From Temnopleurus reevesii (lineage: Eukaryota; Echinodermata; Echinoidea; Temnopleuroida; Temnopleuridae), in assembly GCA_036244855.1 (NCBI GenBank), contig BQKZ01002207.1:1-64000 (forward strand): a DNA stretch of 64,000 bases, written 5' to 3'. Both the position numbers and the translations under genes were made by a program. A model generated the notes under the pieces. That model made no database searches, was not told where the DNA came from, and worked only from the letters and a program-made list of their open reading frames with translations. Numbering within the stretch: position 1 is the first letter of the stretch; every line of letters starts with the position of its first letter. Positions 15,001 through 29,400 of the stretch are shown here, piece by piece.

Positions 15001-18000
15001 TTTTTAAACCCACCCTGTTATCTAACCCTTACCACATTGCATTTATTTATATGACCATGGCTTTGAAAGATGTTAATTACATATTCTTATCCTAAAATAG
15101 CAACTAGCACAACTATGTAAAATCAAGCATTTTCGAATGTCTCTAAAGTTGGTTGGGGTGGCCTGTAGGCTACATATTTTTTTGCACTTTACTTTTGGAT
15201 GTAAAATTCCCAAGACAAAAATGCATTGGGTGACTTCAAGTACGGTGTTCGGTGTTGGTGTTGGTGTTGAGAGAGCAAAATTGTCCGTAAACCGAGCTCC
15301 AACAGCGTTGGTCGGTTTACAGAAGTGATACAGAAATGACCGGAAATACGTCAGAATCTTGCTAGGTCTGCCCCAAACACTGACAGACTTCAAGTTTGGT
15401 GTTGAGGCTGGTGTTGGTTTTGCTGCAACACCAACACCAGCGTTCAACACCGTACTTGAAGTCACCCATTGTTGGCTTCAATTTGAATTTCCATATGCTG
15501 TGTATTTCCACCTTCATGTAGATAGATCATCACATAGACTTCCCATAAGTGACAGAAGTGAGAGTGAGTGTCTGATATATAAGACTAGCCGTGATGTCAT
15601 GGAAGCCTGTGCAATGCACTTCCATTTTTGTAGGCCTAAACATGCTGTAGATTTCACATTTATACTGCAATAGAAGTGAAAGCGGGTGTCTGATACAGCA
15701 GACTAGCAATCCTTTTCATTCATCCTTGTATTTCTTACATGACCTGGGATTGAGGTCAAAGCTATGCCAATGGTGAACCCGTGTCCTTAGAATGAAGGGT
15801 GCTGAGGTCATGGAAGCCTGGAGGGGTGTGTGGTGGGTCCTTTTTGAGCGACAAACTCCAATAAACACAAGGGGATATCTCCTTTCCATTCAGGGTGAAA
15901 GTTTTGACTTATTAATGGTCTATTGGCACTGTGGTATGCTTGTTCTTTATTCAATAAGGGGTGTATTGCTGCTCAGGATACTGTACTGCCCCTTTCCTTT
16001 TGTGCTTGGATTTTCTGTTGCTGGATTACATGTAATATCATGAAGTGAAAAATAATAAATTTAGTTTGATTGTTTCTTATAAAAAAAATGAAAAAAATAG
16101 ATTGGTCAGATGTTTTCTCAGAAATGTATAAATAAATTGAATATTATGATGGATCTATTCTACAGCAATTAGAACTTGTGCTGGAAAAATTATACATCAT
16201 CTTCAAGAATTACATGCCTATATATGCAGCTCACTCCTATGCTGTTTGAAATACTCCCACGGCCTTTATTTTTAGACAACTGAATGGTTGCTTTAGATCA
16301 CAGTATTGAACCATGTTAACTCATCTCATCTTTTTGATAACCCAAAATTTAGCCCATCCCATAAAGTAAATCCCTTGAAAATCATATTCATCAATCACTG
16401 AAATTAATAAGTCGACTCGACCCCCAAAAAAGAAATGTCAGAAGTCAAGAGGCAAGATATTGACATAGATCTGACTTGGAAACAATAGCACATTATAAAT
16501 GTTTTTTACAGTGTTCATCATTCAACTTTCTGTGCTTTTTTTCGTAGAATTCATAGGGCTTGCATGATATCTTAATGCTGACTTGACAATTTTTTTATCA
16601 TATTACATTAATGTAAATGTACATTCTTTTTGTGCATGCCTTGAGTGGATTTGGCGCCTTATAAGACACATACGTATTATTATTATTATTATTATTATTA
16701 TCACATTTTCTTAAGTCATGACGATTCAGTGATTGTTAAAAAAAGTCGGAATCTATACATTTTAGAAAAAAAATCGTTTCAAAATTCTATTATTATCGCT
16801 GTAAGCTTACCTCTTTCCCTACACCACAAAAAGAGCATTTGACATATATTTTAGCACTTTCAGTGAGAATGTGTATTTTTTAAAAACTAACATAGACAAT
16901 ACATAGGCTTGAGCAAGTGGAATTATTTTTTTTTTCAATTTGATTTTTATAATTGTGTCATGTTATTGTATTCTTTTAAAAAATTGCTTGAGACAAACAG
17001 TAAAGTTCATGTATGTGTAGAGAGGCGAACATGATTCGGTGGTTCTTCTTTCTTTCTGCACCCCTCCCGAAAGTCCCACCGGTATACGACGACATGCACT
17101 TCCTCCCAGGGTTATGACTCGTAGCTTGCACAGCCAGTGTTAACCTTGTCACAATTATTGTCCAATTCTCTTATTAGAGATGATTGAAGTTAGTTCTCCC
17201 TGCCCCCATGTCTGTCTCTCCGTCACACGCCGACCGTGGACCGATTAAACAGTAGTCGCTGTCCATATTACGACTCCTACGAGCGCTCAATTCCTACGAG
17301 AAACAGGCGCGTCAGGCGTGAAGGAAGATATATCCAAGATAACATATCTGCGTTATCTCATGTTCTGGACGTGTTATCTGTAGCATGTGAACATCCAGGA
17401 TTCATCTCATAAAGATGCACTGCATTACATCTGATTGCCTCATTTCATGTACTGGTGTGGTGGATGTTGATTGGTTGGGAATCTACCCCGAGGAAATCTA
17501 AATGTTTCAGACTCTACCATCTCTGGATTTGTTTTTTACATTTACTTACATTCTGCCAAGGCCGAGCAGAATTCATTGTGTTGAATTTAATCTGTAATTA
17601 TGCTCTTGCATATCAGACACTTGAAAGGAGTGATGCTACTTTACTCTTTGATGTGATTACCAACTTTTCTGAACTTGGGATAAATCGTGAACTTCTGGAA
17701 AGCAGGTCTTGTTTTTGAGCTGTGAACTGTGATTTGGGATTATAATCTATTTAGAATCTTGGTCTGTGAACGATCATGTCGAAGACAAGTTGCTTTCCTA
17801 AGACTCGTAGGGCAGGTTTGTATTCTTTTGAATATTGCTACAAAATGATACTTATGTTCTGAGAATATGCAGAAACACATGATGCAGATTGTCGCTGGTA
17901 CCCAGCTATGCTCATCCACTTAAAAAAATTCAAGCATTAATAAGCTCAATGAATTCAGACAAGATACAACATTTCTCTAAATCCCGATTTAGCCTTTATA

Positions 18001-20432
18001 TATTTCATATTTACTGGCTGGGGACATTTTATTTTAAGGAGCAGTATTCAATTAGTGCCACAAACAATTAAGATATTACTGAATTGGAAAAAATCCATTT
18101 TCGACTCTTTATTATGGGGTAAAGAAGTATTGCGTTAAATTCAACATAATGTACCTCAAAGGCTTTCCTAGATGCAGCTACTCTTTTTCTTACAGTATGA
18201 CTCTAATTGCATTCTCATATGAAGAAACTCTCCTGCATAATCCCTGTTTAATATGGTTCATTTGTAGCGTTATTGTGTGTAAAGCCATTGATCTGGTTGG
18301 ATTGTTATTCACAAAAGATAACTACAAAGTTGAGTAAACAGGAGGGGAATTGTTGAGTGGATACTATTACAAGATCTTATTATTTAGGAAAAAAAAAACA
18401 TTTTCATAATTGATACACTATTATATATTGGATTTAAGGATCAAAAGTTTGATTGTTTGTTTTAATCAATGAATATGTAACCAGTAAAATTACTAGTCAT
18501 GTTTTTAATCCTATGATCACTAGACAACAGTTTCCAATAGAACAGTAGTGTGTGGTATAGGATTATACACACTGAGTATTTAAATTGGAAAAGGCAGAGG
18601 TGCCAAACAAAAATTTTATTCCTTATATTTTCTGTCATTTTTTGGTTCTGGAGGGGGTAATTAGATCTATAGATGTCTTTGAATGCAGAGCATCATCATA
18701 CTATAATGTATCACACCTGTCTCCATGGAAAACATTCAATTATCCAGTGGGATTATCTATTCACGACCGTTATATTTGGGGGGTCTTGGGTAAAACACCT
18801 GCTAAGTTATATGGAATATTTGTCTTGATGTTCTGTTGTTACATTCTATTGAGTTTGGTTCCCTTTATCCAAATGTAATTGACAAAGAATACAATTTTTC
18901 TTTAGCATCCCTGGAAGGGTAATATTTTCCTCAAAACTCATATAGGATAGAAACATCAATACAATATTTTTCAGTATCTTTATTCGGTTAATGATATAAG
19001 TTGACATTTTGAGGCAGCACAATATACAACTGTGTATTTAGAAAAAAATGTGAAATTGAAATTTGAAATCCTAAACGGATTGTTAAAAAATGTGATCTGA
19101 TCTTCATACATTCTCAAATGTGATCTGATCATCATACATTCTTGATATGGAATAATTTTGTACAGGTTTTAAAAATCATATTCCTTTAATGCCAGCTCGT
19201 AAAAATTTTATAATGCATATATGCACTGGTGGTGTTAGCAAGTACAACAATAACGATTGTGTCGTCATGGTTAATCATACAGTATTTTTATCAAATGACA
19301 GGAAGTGAAAATTTACTTAGTTTTATGAAACTTGCATTGAACTATTAAGCATTGACGTACATGTAGGTTATGAATAAATAATTGTATGAGATTATGAGGT
19401 GTGTTCATTCAACTTGCACATGAAAACTGATAAATCCAGTCTGATTATTATTGAAAAAGTAATTGACATACTTCAAACTTTTATTTGTGACCACTTGATT
19501 TTATATGTCATTTTGTGAAGTACTGTTAATATGCACTTGATGATTTTTATTATTTTTGTTAAAACATAAATTGCAGTGTATTTTAGTCAAATTTGATTTG
19601 GATTATGAATTGTCAAACTAAGTATTAGTTTGAAAGTTATTTGTGTCCCTTGGATAAGAAATGTTTTCCTATGAAGTTGGTCGGAAAAAGAGGAAGTTTT
19701 TGCAATGGATGTCCTATTGAATGTGAATGCAATAATAATCGAGAGATGTGGCAGAATGCAATTTTAGAAAGAAATACCCTCCTCCTTTCCTGCTATAAAT
19801 AATGCCTTGGTATTTGTTTGGTTGCTTTGCAATGGCTTATCATTGTTTAGGCTCGTGCTGTTATGGCAAATTGAAATGATTTAAGAATTATGTTGGCATT
19901 TTGTGTTGTGTAACATAAAAATATGTGGAATAATGTTCCAATTATTTGTTGTTAGCATTCTGGCAGTATGTTGATCTAACGTAAACTAAATATTCCATGA
20001 ACATGCCGTCTATTGCAATTCGTATACATGTTTTGTTGTTGTTGCTTGTTTTGAGAAAGATGATCATTATTTTAAGTCCTTTTACACTGAGCTGTATCCC
20101 GTGGACATGATTTATTTGAGTAGTAATCCTGAATTTTTGTCTCTTTTTTTTTCTGTTTCAGATGATGACAATCGAAGGGGTAAAGGCAAGACATCCCAGG
20201 AGCTAGCATTGCACAATGAGGCCTCTACAATACCAGGTATATACCTGTTTTGTAATATTAGTAATATAACAGTATAACGCCGTGGTGTTTAATTAACACC
20301 AATTCAGAACCTATATCTGTCCGTTCTAGAAAAGTGTAGAAACAATACTTGCACTGAATTGAGCTGAGAGGCCATTCACAAAGCGCCTTGAGCACTCAGT
20401 AGAGTGGATACGTGCGCTATATAAATTGCATC

Positions 20433-20466
<34 letters not shown>

Positions 20467-23400
20467 TCTGGTGATAAACTGGTGTAGGGCAAACAAAATT
20501 TATCAGAAATTTGTACACTTTAGGTGTCTGAATTGGCTCTCAGAACTGGCTTTGAAAACTAGTTGAGTGGAAGCCTTTTTTTTTGTAAACTAGATATGAA
20601 CAGGTCTTATTGTTTTACTCCAAATATTTTGTAAACAACACCAATTGTTTGATTCAGTACTGTTGTTTGAACAAATTTCAGATGTAAAATGATTCTTTTA
20701 TACAATTTTGATTCTATGCTGATGTTGATTTTACACCTTGAATATTGATATGGAAATTGTGATGATCAAAGTTGTTTTGCCAGACATAGCAACCCACCTC
20801 TATTTGTTTTATACAAGCATTCATGATTAAGGACACATTGAGAACATTTTTGAGACATCAATCAATAAAGTGGGTGGAAAACGGAGCCTAGTGTCCATTG
20901 TGTTTCCTCTCTGTGGCATTGCTCGCTTGCCTTATGTCTCTTTGATTTCCTCTGACATATAAAATGTATTTTCCAAATACAACAAACTGATACAATGCAT
21001 TCTATGCAGCTTCATTTTTTTTTTTACAAAGCAATGAGAATGATAAGTATGAACATATTTGAAGGAACCTTATTGTTTATCTTTGGATCAAAATACACAT
21101 TTAATCCCTATTTAGTATTTTGACTGACACACCCCTTTCAATTCAGGTCAATATGAATCTCTTTTGCCTGGGGAGAAAATCAGATTATCATATCAAATAG
21201 TGAACTTTTAATGTTAGATCAGTTAGATCATGAATACTCATGTACCACTCTTTTCCACTCCCATTTCTCCTTCTGCCTGAATTTATCCTTTCCTCTCTTT
21301 ATCTCACATTCATTCTTTCTTTCTTTCTCTTTTCTTTCTTTCTATCTGCTGCTACATCCTATCCCCTCTCTGTATTTCACACTTTCTCTCCATCCTTTCA
21401 TCCTCTCGCCTCTCCTCTATCTATCCCCATTCTCTCTATCCTTCTCTCCTCCCTTCTTGCTGTCATTCTTTACTCGCTTCTCCCCTCCCTTCCCTCCATC
21501 ATTCTATCCATCATTCTTTCCATTATTCTCTCCTATCTCTCTACCATTATCCCCTTCCTTCTGTCTGCCATTCTTTACTCCCTTCTCTCCTGCCTTCTTA
21601 TCCTTCTCTTTATCCTTCTCTCTTATCTTTCCACCACTCTCTCTTCCCTCCTGTCTGTCATAATATACCCCTTTCTCTATATCCTTCTCTTCTTTCTACC
21701 ATTCTCTACTCCCTTTGCACTGCCCTTCTCTCCTATCTCTCCATCACTCTATCCTCCTTTTTCTTATATTTTCTTCTCCATTTTCTCCATCCTTTTCTCT
21801 TCCACTCTCTCCTCCCATCCTTCTATCCTTGTTTAATCCCATTTTTCTTGTCCCTATTTTCTGTTTTACAGAGGAAGTTCGTGCTTACTCCATTGTTGAG
21901 CTTGAGAAATCACCTGGAGTAGGCTTTGGTCTCACTATATCAGGTAATTCATCTCGATGGAAGTTTTTATCCAAGTCACCTTAGGCTAGAACATGCTACA
22001 AAGTGCAATAATAACATCTTGGAAGCTTAGATGCATAACCGTTGAGGTGGCGTGGTGTAGTGGTTCTGACTCTTGCCTTTCAATCCGAGGGTCATAGGTC
22101 CAAATTCTACCCATGATGTTGATTTCCTTCAGCAAGATATTTGTCCACATTATTCTGCACTAAACCCAGGTAAGGTGATTGGGTACTGCTAGGAGGAAAT
22201 TCTTTGAATGCAGTGAGCGCCAAATGGTAGCCATGCTATAGCCATGTTATAGTGCACCAGAGCGCTTAGAAACACTTTGTATTCATCAAGCTCTATATGA
22301 ATGTTGTTATTATTAAAATATTAAAAAATCAGGCTTTTTCATTATTATTGTTATTTAAATGAAACAAACATGAATTGTTTTAGATTCCAGCATATTATGA
22401 TAGCTTATATTCACTATTTCAGGTATTATTGCTGTATCAGTCTGCATTTGACTTCAGAAATTTGGCTACAAATTTATTGTTCCTTAGCTTGGCAAAGCTT
22501 ATAGCTAGAGTTCAACATGAAAATGTGTTCATTTCCTATGATATTATCAGCTTCAAACAGATCATATTAAAAGTCAGACTCGATAGCAATTTTTTTAGTT
22601 CCTGAGTGATTTTTCACTGACATGGCAGTTCAATGTACTATGCAATTCTTTAGGGTTTGATTTTATCATTTCTCCATGTCAGGAGATATAATTTCTGTTT
22701 TTCTAACTTGAAAACAGAGATGCTAGAGATAATGTGCATACAAACATTCTGTACGTCTTAAGGTGTTGTAAGAAAGTTGCAATCAATTGAAAAATTGTAA
22801 TTGATTGGCAACAGCCATTCAGAATCGATTGCTAGTCTTCCCAAAATGGCAGATATTAATACCACATTTCCCCAAAGCCGATGTTAAGCTCATGAACAAT
22901 CGTTGTTTAGCTGGTGATCAGTCAGTGTTTCCTAGGCTGAAAAGGCATCACAAATTGTTGTTCGGTCAGTTTTTAATGTCCTGATTTATTGTCTGAAAAA
23001 TTGGGCAGAACAATTGTGGGTGTTTTACTTACTGGAGGTTCTCCAGATAGGTGACCAGCCAGGTAATTGTCAGACATTTTTCTTGCTTCATCAGACATTA
23101 AATCTTGGCTGTGTTTAATCAAGATAGGAAAGACTTTAAGATGGATTTTAAGAATGACTGGTATAAGTTTTTGCGCTGTATACGGGTAGTATTATAGATT
23201 TTCACGCGCAAGAACCTATACCAGTCGTTCTTTGATTCTTTCTTATCTTGGTGAAACACCGTCCAGGACATTGAAAATTGACCAGACAATAATCAGAGTG
23301 CCTTATCAGACAATGAAACAGTGGATAAGTGTGAAAACGGTATATGTGCAATCAAATCTATAAATGATTTTATTTTTCTTGGAACTCTCCATTGTAATGA

Positions 23401-26400
23401 TTTAAGCCGTCACATTCATGCACATTGAAAAAAGATTTTCTTTATTGATTTTCCAAGATGTTATTGGAGACCATCATAAAAATGAAGACATTTAGAAATT
23501 CTACCATTTGAAGATGATAATGATTGGGTGGACCTACATGTATATCTCCAGGATACTCCCAGAGAATAAATACTGCCATGGAAATGGGACTTGCAAGAGA
23601 CAGGAAGACAGTGGAAGGCTAGGCTATGATACGCCCAATTTAAAGTTCTGGCTTTATGCCAGTGTGTATAGTTGAGCAAAGGTTGATAAATCCTAGAACT
23701 TGATCTTCACATTTCTCGCCTCAAATAACCTTGGTGATGAGAGGTGATGAAATGGGTCTGTTGTAAATTGCCCCCAAAAAATGAATTAAGTGGCATGATG
23801 AAATTTAAGTAGAAGGACCGTCAAGTTTGGCAGTATTCATCATATTAAAATGTCACAGAAAAAAAATCTTGAAAAAATTGTATTGAAAAATTTATTTTTG
23901 GAAAGTCAAGAATTGATGAGAGGGAAATCATAATAAAAAGTTATGAAAGTTTATAATTATTAAGGGACTGAATTTAAGAATTTGCAGGGGAGTTACAGAT
24001 AAGTCTCCTAGATGCTCTCAAGGAGAGTTTTAGGGAGCTAAATTGGGTCTTTATGTGGTTAAATTGGGGTTACGAGGGGCTCAATAAATCACTCCCCAAA
24101 ATGCATTTAAGGGGAGCTTTAGGAGAGCAATCGCTCTCACTAATCGCTCTGACTCCCCTTAAAATGTATTCCCTGATTGTTCTGTAAGATTGCGTCTGGC
24201 AATATTGAAGTTTACAAAAAATGTATGCCCATTAAATATAATAATGTTGGTCAGAATTTGCAGCTAAATGTTACAAAGGATGTATGTTTGCTAGCTGATG
24301 TTCAGGACAAATATTCAGCGTTCGATCAAGCTTGGAAGCCTAACATGAGCAAGTAATGTGTATTAAATGTAACAAGCCTAGTTGAAAGTAGAAGGAATAG
24401 AAGTTTTGTCCTCAATTCGCTGGATGTTTGAACTTTTAGAAGGTAATATAAATAGGTTCAAGATTTTGTTCACCCCAAATATACAGAGGCATTCTAAAAG
24501 CTGGCTGGATAGAAATATGTTTGGGATGTACTTGTGCCTTGAAACATCAATCAAATTGTCATACACACCAGAATATATTTATACAACTTTCATTAAAATC
24601 TATTTATATAAACAATTGAAAGAAGTGAACACATGAAAGTATTATGTCAAGATCCAAAGAGATGATTTGCAAGGGGAATGGGTCCACAAACAACATTCCT
24701 ACAACTCATTAATATGAAATGCTACATGTAGCTTAAATTGAAGCCTTTAGTTGTTATATTAAAAGCATTTCTAAAATAACTTTAATGCAAGCTGCATAGA
24801 TTTTTACAAAGTTTTCAGTAGAAGAAAAGTATTGTTTCAATAGGAAAATAATTTACTTCTTTACATGTAGGTCTATGTATGGCTCCAAACTGACAATTCC
24901 AAGTAGAGTCTAATTTATTCCCAAATTTTGCTTTTACTTTACAACAAATTAAGCACCCATTTATTTGAAAGATGGGAATAGTCTCCCGTGTTGAGATAAT
25001 TGGAATAGCCTCTCCGAACTCTCTGCATTACCAAATCACTCACACTTTTTGAGAAACATCTCAAAACCCATCATCATAATTCATAATGTATCTTGATAAG
25101 GCCTTTACATGGTGCAGTGTTTTGTATATTCTGGAAAAAGCACTATATAAATTCAAGTATTATTATGTATCATCAAGATGATCTGTAAAACAACAGCCAA
25201 AAGAGAAAATATTATGAAATCAGATGACGAAATGTGAATATTAGTTGTCTAAATGTGATGCTAGCACTTTAAAGCAGATGGGATGCGGCTCTAATTCACT
25301 TACTGTAGACCAGGAAATATTAGCTTTGTATTCAAGGCTTCTCTGACCTGTCTATTACATCCCATCATCTCAGCACTTTCATCTGATTATTCTGCCATAC
25401 CTTTATTATCCTTCATAAGAACCCAAGTTCAGTCACAGTGTCCAGGAAGGAGTAAGGCATCTCTAAAGTAGGTCACCATATTTTATGCCATGTCCGTATT
25501 GATATATGGCAAGGGAGGGTGGGAGTCAGTAAAATATCAAAAAAGAATGGCTTCATTCTTATTTGATGATATTCATATTACATGATAGGAACTGGTTATG
25601 TGCTTTTGAAATTAGTGAAATTTTGTAAAATCCTGAATTTTCGTATTGACATTTAAAATGTTGCAATAATGTACATGTACATGATTAATAGAAAGTACAG
25701 TGTACATGAAGACTGAAACTAAAGTGAATTGCATACACATACTGTATAAACATTTTAAATAGTTTGGGATTCCCCAAAGAAACTTGTTTATTAAAGCTGA
25801 GGGCAATCCATAATAGAAATTGAGAGGAGTATCATAATCATAAATGCTTTAAAACCATTCTAGGTGCATGCTGATAGCAAATGTGCAATAAATTATAGAT
25901 AGGCCTATGTCCTCAGAATGCTATATCTATTGATATGTTTTTAATAAAGTAAAAAAGAGCTTGAGCATTTGATTCTAGCAGAATCTTAATCATAAGCAAG
26001 ATGACAGTTTCTTTTTCGATTAAACTGATAAAAATCCCTGATTTTTATTAAAATTGTTTGTTCATTTTCTTTACCATCTGGACATACACATGTTAAAATA
26101 CTGTCATCTTCAACTATATTTTACTTGAGCTGTGGAAACGAAGACTTGTAGGTTGATCCAACGCCAAGATAGAGCCAGAGTAAGATATGATCATGGGTGT
26201 GGAGATATCCCAAGACAGACGAGCGTTAACTGAGATTAGATTGAAGCACTGATTTAGCTGTCCATCTTATCAATATGAATTATGATTTTACAGGTTTTAG
26301 AAACTTGATGTAGATTTAGAGGATTAAAGATATTATGCGCTTTTGACAAACTTCAGGTCAATTCTACACTTTTTCTGATTTATTTTAATGCGGTTTTGAC

Positions 26401-29400
26401 TAATTTTTCCAAATTTAGAGTTCTAAATTCATAAGAATTATAATGGTGTAAATAAGTGCTTACCATGATGAACAACATTCTAATTTGTAGGAAAGAGACC
26501 TAAAGAATTTCTATGTTTTGAAAGAAATTTCTGAACTTTTGCTGTGATTTTATTATGTTTCTAATTAGAAACACCATTCAAGAATGTCATGCTAATTATT
26601 ATTAGTATATTAAATAATCAAGATTCTAATCAGAAAATATACCATCAAACAACAATGAAGACAAGACACATAGGGAGGAGAAGGAAGAGGGGGGGGGGGG
26701 CAATCATTTTCCAAATTGGGTGTTTCCCCTGATATATATGAATATATATTTCTTGTACTTTTCTTATTCATCCATTATTCACATTTCTGCCCATTAGCAA
26801 ACATAATTGTCCAATATTTTTAAGTATTTTTTTTTAAGTGACTATTTGGAAAAAGTGTATTCAAAATACAAAAAACCCAGAAAGGTAGCAATATACATGT
26901 AGAATATAAAACCTGCAATTGAATCAATCAATGAAGCAAACAATTCTGAAATCAGGTATTTTTTTTATTGTTCTTTCTGGAGAAATGATATTAAAGGTAG
27001 CTTATTTTTGGGATGCCAACTATTCTTGAACATACATAAGTTGAATTTTCAAATAAATTCAAGGTTTTCATCACAAGTGAATGGCTGAGAGTGTGGTTAT
27101 TATTGTCATTTTTCAGCTGTTTCGTTATTCACACTGTTTTTTTGCCTTCTCAGTATTCCCGAATGGTTGGCATTTCTTTAAGTATGAAATCATGACTAAT
27201 CAACATTTTTCTCCCTCTCCAGGTGGTATAGACAAAGATGGCCGCCCTCGGGTTACCAACATGCGTCCAGGGGGCGTGGCACATCGTAGTGACGTGCTTC
27301 AAAATGGAGACTTCATCACCGCGGTGAACAATGTAAAGACCGCTACACTAAGGCACGATGAGGTCATTGCACTCTTGAAGAATGCTGGCAATAAGCTCGC
27401 TTTGGAGATTGAGTATGAACTCCCGGGATATGGTAACTATTGTCTTATTTCTATAAATCCATCGTTTTGTAATAGGCAACTATTGATCATGAGAACTACT
27501 TTGACAATAAGTTTTATTAGCTGGATAATAATGCAGTTTTTTTTTGTTTTCATTATCACATGTTTTAATGCAAAACTTTAGACCTGGGTATAGAGGATAT
27601 GCCTCAAGCAATTATATGACTGATTCACCATCAGAAAAATATATCGGTGCATTTCAAGAAGTTTGATATTTACATTTTCTGAGAGGTAGTCCAATATAAG
27701 AGCGTGAAATGTTTTTTTTTAATTAAAAAGTTTTAAATATGTTTTATTGCCTTAAAGATTGTGAAAATGTTATTTTCTTAATTCTTTTGAATGAATGTTG
27801 ATTAGAACTTGAGATGCAACCAGTCAATCAGTGCTACATCTCATTGATTAAAGTGCCTGTCGGCCATTAGTTGACTTCCAAAACATTTTAATTATTATGA
27901 ATGCTCTTTGTTAAACCAAGCAATGTATCGCAAGAGTATGCTTTCATTTAATTTTCTTTGTTTTATGATTGGCTAAAGTATATGACTCACTGAAGATTAG
28001 CGACTCTCCCCAAACTTGTTTTCATTTTATGCTTTCATAAGTACATTAACATTTTTATTTTATCCTTTTTGTGCAGCTCCAATGAGTCCATCAACAGGGT
28101 ATTCCAAGACCCTAGACATCAGACTGGCAAGGGAAGATGGTAGCTATGGATTCACCATTAGGGGCGGAGTCAATGCAAACAGCGCTAAGACACGCCCACT
28201 CATAGTCACACATATCAGACCTGGAGGACCATGCGATAGGTAAAATCTCTCGGTGGCAGATATAATTGCTCTTGCAATTTCATTGATAGTAAAATAAGAC
28301 TTGTGAATGATAGATCAAATGCTGTAAAAAAAAAATTGTTAAGAAGCAGATTAAGTGGAATGCATTCATACTGTAAACCCAGTAAATTTTATGAGTGTTT
28401 ACATCTGTTGTCAACCTTTGTAAGGAGTCAACATTAGCAAAAGAGAAATTGATTGTAAATGTGAACATATCCACATTAAGTGCCAAAATACATGACCATG
28501 TTTACTGTACTAGTGCTTCATGGTCTTCAAGTTGTGAAAGTTTCATACACTCATACCTCCCCATTGTCATATTTTTAACAATATTCGAAGTGAATTATTT
28601 GGTTTTATAGTATCTATTTTTTAATTTAGAAACTGTTTAAAAATTCCATGGACTAATATAACAATGTCCAATTTCAGCAACTTGGAAGCATATAAAATGC
28701 ATCTTCATTTCAAACCATTAAAAAAAAGAATCACTTTCTGAAAAACATGGTAATGAATATCTTGTGTCAATGAAGAGATGAGGGATTTTATGTTGACATA
28801 AACAGATGTCTTCCATTGAAAGAACAGCATAAAGACTTCATTCAGAGTTGATGAATGCACTATTATCTAATGACGATAACTCAACTCATCGATGACATGA
28901 AATACGATACTATATCCACTAATCCACTCTGATCTTTGACCCATACAGGGAGGGGTCGTTGAAGGTCGGTGATAGATTGGTTGCTGTGGAGACAACGAAC
29001 CTGAGTCAGACCGCATCCCACATGGAAGCACTCAACATCATCAAACAGGGAGGGAGCAGCGCTGTGCTCAGATTTGAATATGACGTCTCTATTATGGGTA
29101 AGTAGCTCAGGTTCTGTGGTTTCAGGTGTAGCTACTTGACCTGATGGGTCCAGGGTTCAATACCCTCAATGAATGCTTTGAACAAAATGTAAAGTCATTA
29201 TTGATAGTAGTGGGTTTTCGAAATTGGTGAACAGAGGCCTGAGGACAGTAGGAAACGAGTGTGCATCCGATGTGCGCATTAAATAACAAGTATTCAGCTG
29301 ATGTCTGCATCATTTCTTGTGCAGATCAGATTTTTCTACTGTCTACAAGCGTCCGTCCACCAATTTAGAAGACGTGCTTGTATCTTATCAATTTTGCTTA

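Larger units (their letters stand above)
9096..20161 (+). other. Long first GRIP intron (if exon 1 is right)
   Basis: Holds the MITE at 15228, foldback sequences near 14200-14440, a SINE end at 16636, the CpG-rich patch at 17040 and small tandem repeats. No other exon is supported; open frames of up to about 130 codons around 15073-15673 are read through the MITE. Confidence 0.55.

Noticed and set aside
15073..15673. Open frames of 104 and 130 codons on both strands
   Set aside because: They are read through the inverted-repeat MITE at 15228-15467 and its flanks; the reading comes from GGTGTT repeats.
17179..17247. Alternative first exon starting [12 protein letters not shown], superficially like the vertebrate GRIP1 start
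   Set aside because: It ends in a stop after about 22 codons and no donor of the required phase is present.
18585..18878. Open frame of 97 codons
   Set aside because: A+T-rich, no recognised motif, no splice or start context; expected by chance in a sequence of this length.
21211..21836. Open frames of 150-198 codons
   Set aside because: Low-complexity Ser/Leu/Phe/Pro from the pyrimidine tract; no domain, no splice context.
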